52,187 nucleotides of DNA from assembly GCA_034428935.1 (NCBI GenBank), contig DAOUHB010000179.1, positions 1-52,187 of the forward strand. Reading direction: 5' to 3'. The notes under the pieces are model-generated. The model had not been told where the DNA came from. It saw only the letters and a program-made list of their open reading frames with translations, and made no database searches. Below, in pieces: positions 31,763 to 38,747 of this stretch. The translations under genes were made by a program, and so were the position numbers. Numbering within the stretch: the stretch's first letter is position 1; each line of letters starts with the position of its first letter. The stretch is from JAAYZQ01 sp034428935. Lineage in GTDB: Bacteria; Chloroflexota; Anaerolineae; JAAYZQ01.

Positions 31763-33211
31763 TCAGGCTCTGGAAATCCACTCTTGCTCGCGCTGGACCA
31801 CCTGCTTGATGGCGGCCTGGACGTCGGGCGGGAGGGGCTCGGCCTGGTGTGTCTCCAATATCTTGTCCACCTGCCTGGCGGCCCGCTCCTCCATGGTCGT
31901 CCCGCCGCGCTCCATCCACTGGGAATAGGTGCCCTTGTCGGCCAGCTTTGAGTAGAACGGCTCCTTGAAGTGGCGCAGGGTGTGGGGGTGGGACAGATAA
32001 TCGCCCGTGGGCCCCAACTCCTCGACGACGTCCAGGGCCAGGGTCTCGTCGTCGACCACCACGCCACGCGTCATGGCCCGCAGAAAGCCGATGGTGTCGT
32101 TGCAGATGACCTGCAACTGGAGGGAGCCCTGGAGCCCCGCGTCCATAAAGCCCACGTCGTGGACGATGTTGGCCCCGTGTAGGAGGGCCGTCGTCAGGCT
32201 GATGGTGGCCTCCATGCCGCACTGCTGATCGAGCACCTTGGCGTCGGTGGAGCCGCCCAGGCCAAAGACCGGCAGGCCGTAATACTTGCCCATCTCGGTG
32301 GGCACGCCCTGCTCGTCGGCCAGGACATAGTTGCCCACCATCGTCTTGAGGTTGTAGGGGCCGCCGTTCCAGCCGGGCACGGCCACGGGCGTACCGGGGC
32401 GCACCAGTTGCGCCAGGACGATGCCCAGGAGGATGCCGGCGTTCATGGAGGCCATGCAGCCCGCCGTCGTCGCCGGCGAGTTTACGCCACCGGCGTTGAG
32501 GGGGATCCAGAGCATGGGCAGGCCCTTTTCCGCCAAAAAGATGCATTTTTGCAGCGCCTCGGCGTTGGCCACCAGCCCCGAAGTGACGTTGATGTAGCAG
32601 GTGGCAAAGGGACGCTGGCGAAAGGCCTCGGCGCCTCCGGCCACAATCTCACACATCTCTACGGCGGCGACACAGCCCTCAAAGTCGGGCGTGACAAAGA
32701 CGATGGGCTTGGTGGTGTGGTTGAGCATGACCTCCATCTGGTAGCGGTCATAGATGCGCTGATCCACGTCTTCGGGCAGGAACTGGGACATGACAAATTC
32801 CAGCTCGGGCAGGGCGTCCTGCACCGTTACGGCTTCGACCACGTCCTGCAGCCGTGGCCGGCGTCGCTGCCCGGTGCGATGGTCCAACACGTTGAGGCAG
32901 TCGGAGCCGCCACCAAAGTGGGTGTTGTAGCCCCAGGCACGGATGGCTACCTGCCCCTGCCGGTTGTAGAGCGTGAGACGCTCGGGCGCCTGGTCCAGGG
33001 CACGGCGCACCATGTACTCGGGAATGCGGACGCGCAGGCCGTCGGCCCGGGCGCCGCCCTGCACCAGCAGCTCGCGCGCCCGCTCGTCGTGGACGTCGAT
33101 GCCCACCCGCTCCAGGATCTCCAGGCTGGCGGCGTGGATCTTGATGCATTCGGGCCGGCCCATGCGCGCATAATGGGCGCTGGCTGTGGCCGTGTAGTGT
33201 GTTTCGATCAT
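31763..33211 (-). CDS. MttB-family methyltransferase, non-pyrrolysine, copy 2
   Basis: The 482-residue protein is a second MttB-superfamily member, collinear with copy 1 but quite divergent. It has ARELLVQGGARADGLRVRIPEYMV near the N-terminus, NAGGVNSPATTAG at the Gly-rich loop and ANIVHDVGFMDAGLQGSLQLQVICNDTI near the C-terminus. There is no in-frame amber codon. It probably transfers a methyl group from a quaternary or tertiary amine to a corrinoid protein. ATG 33211 is preferred over TTG 33217 because AGAGAGGAT lies upstream. It heads the tightly coupled group with the PLP enzyme, Fe-S protein and ammonia-lyase. Confidence 0.88.
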   Translation of the reverse strand: MIETHYTATASAHYARMGRPECIKIHAASLEILERVGIDVHDERARELLVQGGARADGLRVRIPEYMVRRALDQAPERLTLYNRQGQVAIRAWGYNTHFGGGSDCLNVLDHRTGQRRRPRLQDVVEAVTVQDALPELEFVMSQFLPEDVDQRIYDRYQMEVMLNHTTKPIVFVTPDFEGCVAAVEMCEIVAGGAEAFRQRPFATCYINVTSGLVANAEALQKCIFLAEKGLPMLWIPLNAGGVNSPATTAGCMASMNAGILLGIVLAQLVRPGTPVAVPGWNGGPYNLKTMVGNYVLADEQGVPTEMGKYYGLPVFGLGGSTDAKVLDQQCGMEATISLTTALLHGANIVHDVGFMDAGLQGSLQLQVICNDTIGFLRAMTRGVVVDDETLALDVVEELGPTGDYLSHPHTLRHFKEPFYSKLADKGTYSQWMERGGTTMEERAARQVDKILETHQAEPLPPDVQAAIKQVVQREQEWISRA

Positions 33212-33358
33212 CTCCAAATCCTCTCTCGATAGTATACAAACTGCATGCTCGCCAGCTCCTCCCGCGCCCGGTCAACCAGGTCGGAGGGCGTCCGCCGGAC
33301 GTCCTCGGGCAGGGACCGGGGCTGGCGCGTTTTCAACCCCAGGCAGTTGAACCGTTCC

Positions 33359-34114
33359 CTACAACTGGCTCGCCAGGCCACCGGCGATCTCGCCGCCGTC
33401 GACCACCAGGACCTGCCCGGTGATAAAGGCGGCGTCGTCCGACGCCAGGAAGGCGAATAGCGCCGCCACGTCGTCCGGGCTGCCCAGGCGCTGCAACGGC
33501 ACCTTTCGGGCAAAGGCGCGGCGCATCTCGGGCGTGTACTCGGCCTCTTGCATGGGCGTCAGGATCCAGCCCGGGCAGACGGCATTGACGCGCACCGCCG
33601 GCGCCAGCTCCAGGGCCATGGACCGGGTCAGCTCGATGACGCCCGCCTTGGAAGCGTTATAGTCGGCATAGTATGGATAGCCCATCAGCCCGTTGGTCGA
33701 GCCCATGTTGACGATGACGCCCTCTCCCGCGGCCACCATCCTCCGCGCCGCTTCCTGCGCCACGTGGAAGACCCCCTCCAGGTTGACGGCCAGCACCCGG
33801 CGCCATTCCTCGGGCGTGATGTCGAGAAAGCCGTGGCGGACGCTGATCCCGGCGTTGTTGATGAGCACGTCCAGGCCGCCCACCAGGGCATCCATCTCGG
33901 CCAGGGCGCGGGCCACCTGCCCCGGGTCGGTCACGTCGGCCTGCAGCGCGCCGTCGAGGGCCACCCGGCCCGCGAGCCGCTCCAGGCCGGCCGCGTCCCG
34001 GTCGAGGGCCACCACACGCGCCCCCTCCTCCACGAAGCGGGCCGCCGTCGCCGTCCCAATCCCCCCGGCTGCCCCCGTAATGAGCACCCGCTTGCCGCCC
34101 AAGCCTCGCATCAT
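33359..34114 (-). CDS. Short-chain dehydrogenase/reductase (FabG-like), copy 1
   Basis: This 251-residue NAD(P)-dependent oxidoreductase has TGAAGGIG (about 13-20), NNAG, a catalytic Ser in VNMGSTNGL and YNASK as the YxxxK motif. It ends with the usual VLVVDGGEIAGG. Asp at the end of beta-2 (VALDRD) favours NAD over NADP. It lies 12 bases after the hydroxyproline-dehydratase-like gene and probably oxidises or reduces an intermediate of the same pathway. Substrate unknown. Confidence 0.9.
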   Translation of the reverse strand: MMRGLGGKRVLITGAAGGIGTATAARFVEEGARVVALDRDAAGLERLAGRVALDGALQADVTDPGQVARALAEMDALVGGLDVLINNAGISVRHGFLDITPEEWRRVLAVNLEGVFHVAQEAARRMVAAGEGVIVNMGSTNGLMGYPYYADYNASKAGVIELTRSMALELAPAVRVNAVCPGWILTPMQEAEYTPEMRRAFARKVPLQRLGSPDDVAALFAFLASDDAAFITGQVLVVDGGEIAGGLASQL

Positions 34115-34126
34115 CCCTCTTCCCCC

Positions 34127-35200
34127 CTACCGCAAAATGAATCCAGTTCTCAGCGGATCGGCCGGGTCGACCAGGAACTCGTGGCGCCCGGTGATGTGGG
34201 CCGAGCCCTCGATCTCGGGGATGACCGCCGAGTAGGGGCCAAAGCTCGTCGTAGCCACGACGCGCCCGCGAAAGCGGGTGCCGATGATGCTCTCCACGAC
34301 CATGTCCTCGCCCACGCCAATCTCACCACGGGCGTGGTGTAGCGCCAGGCGGCCGCTGACGCCCGTGCCCGTGGGGCAGCGGTCGACCTCGCCTTCGGCA
34401 AAGACGCACACGTTGCGCGAGCCCGCGCCCTCACCCAGGGCCGGCCCAACCAGGATCGTGCCGTAGAGAAAGCTCAGGTCCTCCTCGAAGGGATGGGGGA
34501 TGGGCCGTCTGGCCATGACGGCCCGCTTGACCGCCATTCCCTTGTCGATGATGGCCCGGAACTCGTCGGGCGCCAGGGTGAGGCCCAGGTCCTCGGCCTG
34601 CACGTAGGCGTAAAAGGCGCCACCAAAGGCAATGTCGTAGCGCACGTCGCCCAGGCCCGGCACGTGGACCGTCTCGTCCAGGGCCAGGACAAAGGAAGGC
34701 ACGTTGTGAAAGGCGACGCTCGTCACCTGCCCGCCCGAGATCCGGGCGTGGGCCGTCACCAGGCCGGCCGGGGTGTCGATACGGACCACCCGCTCCGCCG
34801 CGCTCCCGGCTCCGGCCGTCTCGGGTCGCGCCGTGGAGGCGATGGGCAGCAGCCCCGTCTCCAGGGCCACCTTGACGATGCCAATGATGCCGTGGCCGCA
34901 CATGGTGCTGTAGCCCTCGTTGTGCATGAACAGGACGCCGATGTCGGCCCCGGGCGTCACCGGCGGCGTGACGATGCAGCCGTACATGTCGGCGTGCCCC
35001 CGCGGCTCCCACATGAGCATCGTGCGCAGGTGGTCCAGGTGCTCCCTGGCGTAGCGGCGCCTCTCCAGGATCGTCTCGCCCGGCAGCTCGGGATAGCCCC
35101 CGGTGATGACCCGGAACGGCTCGCCCCCGGTGTGGGCGTCCACGGTCGTGATCTTGAGCCAGGCCGCGGGTGGCTCCCACTCTCTCATTCGGTCCAGCAT
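34127..35200 (-). CDS. Proline racemase family protein, probably trans-3-hydroxy-L-proline dehydratase
   Basis: The 357-residue protein has the proline racemase fold, with the first catalytic cysteine Cys101 in MCGHG. At the second position, racemases and epimerases carry Cys in DRSPCGTG. Here the motif is DRCPTGTG, with Thr277 at the catalytic place. Cys101/Thr277 is the signature of trans-3-hydroxyproline dehydratase (EC 4.2.1.77), giving delta1-pyrroline-2-carboxylate. A cysteine at 275 is unusual and could be a displaced second thiol. GGAGGCGAG precedes ATG 35200. It is flanked closely by SDR genes on both sides. Confidence 0.8.
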   Translation of the reverse strand: MLDRMREWEPPAAWLKITTVDAHTGGEPFRVITGGYPELPGETILERRRYAREHLDHLRTMLMWEPRGHADMYGCIVTPPVTPGADIGVLFMHNEGYSTMCGHGIIGIVKVALETGLLPIASTARPETAGAGSAAERVVRIDTPAGLVTAHARISGGQVTSVAFHNVPSFVLALDETVHVPGLGDVRYDIAFGGAFYAYVQAEDLGLTLAPDEFRAIIDKGMAVKRAVMARRPIPHPFEEDLSFLYGTILVGPALGEGAGSRNVCVFAEGEVDRCPTGTGVSGRLALHHARGEIGVGEDMVVESIIGTRFRGRVVATTSFGPYSAVIPEIEGSAHITGRHEFLVDPADPLRTGFILR

Positions 35201-35214
35201 CTCGCCTCCGTCTT

Positions 35215-35979
35215 CTAACCTGCCAATCCCCCGCCGTCCACCACCAGCGCCGCACCCGTGACAAAGGACGAGGCGTCGCTGGCCAGGTAGAGGACGGCCT
35301 GGGCAATCTCCTCCGGGCGCCCGACGCGGCCCAGGGGCCGGCCGGCCGCCTCGGCCAGGAAGGCCCCTTCGTCGGCGCCGAGCTGGCGCGCCTCGTGGCG
35401 CAGCATGCCCGTGTCGGTGTCGCCGGGACAGATGCAGTTGACCCGGATCCCCTGTGGCCCGTGGTCCAGGGCCATGGCCCGGGTCATGTTCACCACCGCC
35501 CCCTTCGAGGCGCAATAGGAAACCGCGTTGCGCCCGCCCACCAGCCCCCAGCCCGAGGCCGTGTTGACGATGCTCCCCCCGCCCTGCGCCGCCATAACGG
35601 GCACGGCCTCCTTGCTCATGAGCAGGATGGACTTGACGTTGACCGCCATCACCCGGTCCCACTCTTCTTCCGTGGTGCCCAGCACGTCGGCGCGCCGGAT
35701 AATGCCCGCGTTGTTGAACAGCACGTCCAGCCGTCCAAAGGTCGCCAGCGCCGCCTGTACCACCCGGTGGCAGTCCTCCGCCCGGCTGACGTCGCAGGCG
35801 CCGGCCAGCGCCCGCCCGCCGGCGGCCTCGATCTCGCCCGCCACGGCGGCGGCGCCCGTTTGGTCCAGGTCGGCCACCACGACGGCCGCGCCCTCCCGGG
35901 CCAGGAGCAGCGCCGTCGCCCGCCCGATGCCCCGCGCACCGCCCGTGACGAGCGCCACCCTGCCGTCCAATGCTCCCAC
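35215..35979 (-). CDS. Short-chain dehydrogenase/reductase, copy 2
   Basis: The 254-residue SDR has GGARGIG, FNNAGIIRR, a catalytic Ser in NTASGWGL and YCASK, and VVADLDQ (Asp, NAD-preferring). It is a close paralogue of the next SDR upstream: both share ASGWGLVGG and an RVNCxCPGDT segment, pointing to a local duplication. GTG 35979 has GAGGAGGAT upstream. It lies 14 bases before the dehydratase-like gene and is likely co-transcribed. Substrate unknown. Confidence 0.88.
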   Translation of the reverse strand: MGALDGRVALVTGGARGIGRATALLLAREGAAVVVADLDQTGAAAVAGEIEAAGGRALAGACDVSRAEDCHRVVQAALATFGRLDVLFNNAGIIRRADVLGTTEEEWDRVMAVNVKSILLMSKEAVPVMAAQGGGSIVNTASGWGLVGGRNAVSYCASKGAVVNMTRAMALDHGPQGIRVNCICPGDTDTGMLRHEARQLGADEGAFLAEAAGRPLGRVGRPEEIAQAVLYLASDASSFVTGAALVVDGGGLAG

Positions 35980-36002
35980 ACCATCCTCCTCGCCGACACG
36001 CG

Positions 36003-36035
36003 GGTGCGTTGCACGTGCCGTTCGTGCGACGCACC
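36003..36035. other. Intergenic hairpin between the paired SDR genes
   Basis: GGTGCGTTGCAC (36003-36014) and GTGCGACGCACC (36024-36035) pair over 12 bases with one G-T wobble around a 9-base loop. It lies in the 83-base gap between the two SDR paralogues. No T-run follows on either strand. Confidence 0.5.
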
Positions 36036-36062
36036 TGATCTGGATTCCACCCTGGCTTGAGT

Positions 36063-36824
36063 CTAGTCGGCCACCCCGCCACCGTCCACGGGCAGCGCCA
36101 CGCCGGTGATGAACGACGCCTCGTCCGACGCCAAAAAGAGCACCGCCCGGGCCACCTCTTCCGGCTGCCCCAGGCGGCCCATGGGCCTGTCCGTCGCGTC
36201 CGCCACGTAATCGACCCACGACATGCCCCGCTGCCGGGCGTCATCCTCGAGCATGGGCGTCTCGGTGTCGCCGGGGCAGACGCAGTTGACGCGCACCCCG
36301 TCCCGGGCGTGGTCCACGGCCATGGCCTTGGTCAGGAGCACGACGCCGCCCTTGGCCGCGCAATAGGCCGCCGCCTCGTTGCCGCCGACCAACCCCCAGC
36401 CCGAGGCATTGTTGACGATGGAGCCGCCCCCCTGGGCGATCATGTGCGGCAGGGCGAACCTGGACATCAGGTACGTGCCTTTCAAGCTGATGTCCACCGT
36501 CAGGTCCCACTCTTCTTCCGTGCAATCCACCACCGTGTGCGGGTAGAATACGCCCGCGTTGTTAAACAGCACGTCCAGGCGGCCGAACGCTCGCAGCGCC
36601 TCGTCCACCGCCCGGCGGCAGTCGTCGGCCAGGCGCACGTCGCAGGGCACAAAGATGGCTTTGCCGCCCTCCGCCTCCATCTCGGCCACCACTTGCCGGC
36701 CCCGCTCCTCGTTCCGCCCGGCGACGACCACGCTCGCCCCTTCCCGGGCGAACAGCACCGCCGCCGCCCGGCCGATGCCCGACGTGCCGCCCGTCACCAA
36801 CGCCACCCTGTTCGCGAATCGCAT
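36063..36824 (-). CDS. Short-chain dehydrogenase/reductase, copy 3
   Basis: The 253-residue SDR has GGTSGIG, FNNAGVFYP, a catalytic Ser in NNASGWGL and YCAAK, ending VALPVDGGGVAD. VVAGRNEE after beta-2 (Arg instead of Asp) suggests NADP preference, unlike its paralogue. It is the first of three SDR genes around the dehydratase-like gene and follows the toxin gene by 26 bases. Confidence 0.9.
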   Translation of the reverse strand: MRFANRVALVTGGTSGIGRAAAVLFAREGASVVVAGRNEERGRQVVAEMEAEGGKAIFVPCDVRLADDCRRAVDEALRAFGRLDVLFNNAGVFYPHTVVDCTEEEWDLTVDISLKGTYLMSRFALPHMIAQGGGSIVNNASGWGLVGGNEAAAYCAAKGGVVLLTKAMAVDHARDGVRVNCVCPGDTETPMLEDDARQRGMSWVDYVADATDRPMGRLGQPEEVARAVLFLASDEASFITGVALPVDGGGVAD

Positions 36825-36850
36825 GGCTCCCTCCTGCTGGCGCCCAGGCT

Positions 36851-37231
36851 CTAATCAAGCGCCAGGTTGAATTTCAAGGCACGGTCCACTTTCGCCATTG
36901 TCTCAGCCGAGAGGCTTCCGATGGGCCGCACCACCGTCTCACCTCGTGGAGGTCGTAGCCGGGACTCGCGGCCCGACTGCTGGATTGTGGCAAGCTGTGA
37001 GCAATTGACAGCGCTCCGAGCCGGCAGACCGCTCTCGCCTGGTTCAATAACCACGATGAAGGGATAGGGACGCAGCGGCAGAGTGCGGGTAATGGCGGCC
37101 ACTACCGTGGTGGGGCTGTACCGGTTGCCGACATCGTTTTGGACAACAATCGCAGGGCGCAAGCCCCCTTGTTCATTTCCTTTGACTGGATCATATTCAA
37201 CCCAGTAGATCTCACCTCTCTCAACCGGCAT
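36851..37231 (-). CDS. mazF: MazF/PemK-family mRNA interferase toxin
   Basis: The 126-residue protein has the MazF beta-barrel start RGEIYWVEYDPVKGNEQGGLRPAIVVQND, with the conserved GxEQxGxRPAVV-type loop and the later arginine/serine region. Such toxins cut single-stranded mRNA at short motifs. Its ATG overlaps the antitoxin gene by 11 bases, the usual antitoxin-first order. It is unrelated to the surrounding catabolic genes and may have been inserted between two operons or help retain the region. Confidence 0.9.
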   Translation of the reverse strand: MPVERGEIYWVEYDPVKGNEQGGLRPAIVVQNDVGNRYSPTTVVAAITRTLPLRPYPFIVVIEPGESGLPARSAVNCSQLATIQQSGRESRLRPPRGETVVRPIGSLSAETMAKVDRALKFNLALD

Positions 37232-37472
37232 GCTTCAGCGCCTCTGCAACTGCACCTGAGCTCTCCTCAGCAAACTGGAGCGCTTCCTCAGCATAATAAC
37301 GATAACCTTCGGCGGCAAGCTGTTCCTCTTTTGCTGCCTTGATCTCCGCCAGGGCCCGAGCGATATAAGCGCTACGATTTGTCTCCAGGCGTGCAGCTTC
37401 CTCATCCGCAAAGTCAACAAGGTCCCCAGGCAACGAGATGGTGATTTTGCGTACCGCTTCCATATAGATCAT
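37221..37472 (-). CDS. Ribbon-helix-helix antitoxin of the MazEF-like pair
   Basis: An 83-residue protein whose N-terminus VRKITISLPGDLVDFADEEAARLETNRSAYIARAL is a CopG/MetJ-type ribbon-helix-helix DNA-binding domain. The acidic C-terminal tail would wrap the toxin. ATG 37472 lies after GGAGGG. ATG 37463 (MEAV) is an alternative. It should repress its own promoter, which carries short inverted repeats. Confidence 0.88.
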   Translation of the reverse strand: MIYMEAVRKITISLPGDLVDFADEEAARLETNRSAYIARALAEIKAAKEEQLAAEGYRYYAEEALQFAEESSGAVAEALKHAG

Positions 37473-37491
37473 CGTCCCTCCTTTCAGAGTA

Positions 37492-37536
37492 GTATGAGGC
37501 ATTATACCACTCTCCTGGATGTATGTCCAGTCATAC
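37492..37536 (-). promoter_or_regulatory. Toxin-antitoxin promoter with inverted repeats
   Basis: On the minus strand, TGGACA (37524-37529), a 17-bp spacer and a perfect TATAAT (37501-37506) preceded by GTGG. An inverted repeat CTGGA/TCCAG (37515-37530) covers the -35 region. GTATGA (37492-37497) and TCATAC (37531-37536) frame the whole promoter. These are candidate sites for antitoxin autoregulation. Confidence 0.7.
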
Positions 37537-37583
37537 TTTACATCCTACCTGAGGACCTTGGGCAATCGGGCTTGCTCATGCTC

Positions 37584-38723
37584 TCAACCGGCAACTTTGC
37601 GCACCGCTCTCTGGTTGTAGCCCGTGACGACCATGACATAGCCACCCAGCATCTCGTCCACTGCCTCGTCGCCCGTGTCGACCAGGAGCGGCTGGGTGCC
37701 CAGGGCGTGCAGCTTGGCGGGCGTGCTGACCACCAGGACGTTGTCCTTGCCAACCCACCGGATGACCCGCGGGCTGATCTGCTGGTTGCCGCGACCAAAG
37801 ATATAGCCTTGGCCGCCGATGGGCGTTACCACGATGTGGGCCCCCTGGCCATCCTCCAGGGCGTCCAGGAGCCGCAGCAACTCGGCCTCGTTGGCGTCGG
37901 CCGCCACCAGCTCCGCCGGGTTCTCCGGGTCGCCCGTGGCGCGCACCACGTCCACGCCCAGGAGCGTTTTCTCCACGCCCAGCTCCCGGGCGATGGCCCG
38001 CGTCGTCGTCCCGGGGGCCAGGATATAGAGCGCGCCGGCCTCCAATTTGGCCGCCACATCGGCGGCGATCTCGGCCATGGACTCTTCCTCGCCGCTGGTG
38101 GGCACCTTCTGGCTCTGCATCAGGTTGGCGCGGTAGGGCACCCGCAGGTAGCCGTAGAGCCGGGCCGAGAGCGAACCCTGGCGAAAGGCCTCCTCGTCAA
38201 TGTCCATGACCTCGGCCTCGCGCAGCCCCGACACCTGGTCCTCCAGGAAGAGGGCCGCCAGCTCGCCGGCGTGGGCCGGGCTCGTGGCATAGACCGCCGA
38301 GTGGATCTTGACCCCGGCGGGAATGCCCAGGGTGGGCTGCTCCAGGCCCACGGCCTCGAAGACGTCCCGCGCCGTGCCGTCGCCGCCGGCAAAGAGCAAC
38401 AGATCCGCGCCCCGGGCGTGCATGTCGCGCGCCGCCCGCCGCGTGTCGTCCGCCGACGTCTCGCCGGGGGCGATGCTGCCGATGACCTTCGGCTCCAGGC
38501 CCGCCGCCCGGGCGGCATCCTCGCCCATCTCGCCCGGGTAGGTCAGGACGCTCAGGCCGGGCACCCGCCGCAGCCGCCGCAGCGCCTCGACAGCCCGGAC
38601 CTGGGCCTGCGGCTCGGCGCCCAGCGCCCTTGCCCGCCGCTGGATGTCGGCGCCGTCGCTGCCCTTCAGGCCCACGCGCCCTCCCAGCCCCGCCACGGGA
38701 TTGACGATCAGCCCGACGATCAT
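37584..38723 (-). CDS. ATP-NAD kinase-like protein (AcoX/COG3199 family)
   Basis: The 379-residue protein contains the NAD-kinase nucleotide motif GGDGTARD (113-120) and MIVGLIVNPVAGLGGRVGLKGSD at the N-terminus, as in COG3199 proteins found in acetoin and other catabolic clusters. The family is related to NAD kinase, but its true substrate is often not known. It is the last gene of the glycine-decarboxylase-like operon, 24 bases after gcvPB. Confidence 0.82.
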   Translation of the reverse strand: MIVGLIVNPVAGLGGRVGLKGSDGADIQRRARALGAEPQAQVRAVEALRRLRRVPGLSVLTYPGEMGEDAARAAGLEPKVIGSIAPGETSADDTRRAARDMHARGADLLLFAGGDGTARDVFEAVGLEQPTLGIPAGVKIHSAVYATSPAHAGELAALFLEDQVSGLREAEVMDIDEEAFRQGSLSARLYGYLRVPYRANLMQSQKVPTSGEEESMAEIAADVAAKLEAGALYILAPGTTTRAIARELGVEKTLLGVDVVRATGDPENPAELVAADANEAELLRLLDALEDGQGAHIVVTPIGGQGYIFGRGNQQISPRVIRWVGKDNVLVVSTPAKLHALGTQPLLVDTGDEAVDEMLGGYVMVVTGYNQRAVRKVAG

Positions 38724-38747
38724 CGACTCTGCCTCCGAGCCCCGAAC

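Noticed and set aside
26496..33211. Pyrrolysine-containing MttB
   Set aside because: Both MttB-family frames are open without internal amber codons, and no pyl genes are seen in the window.
33231..33236. TATACT on the minus strand as a promoter for the second MttB-like gene
   Set aside because: A good -10 is present but no -35 at 16-18 bp, and the spacing of the TG extension is wrong; not strong enough to annotate.
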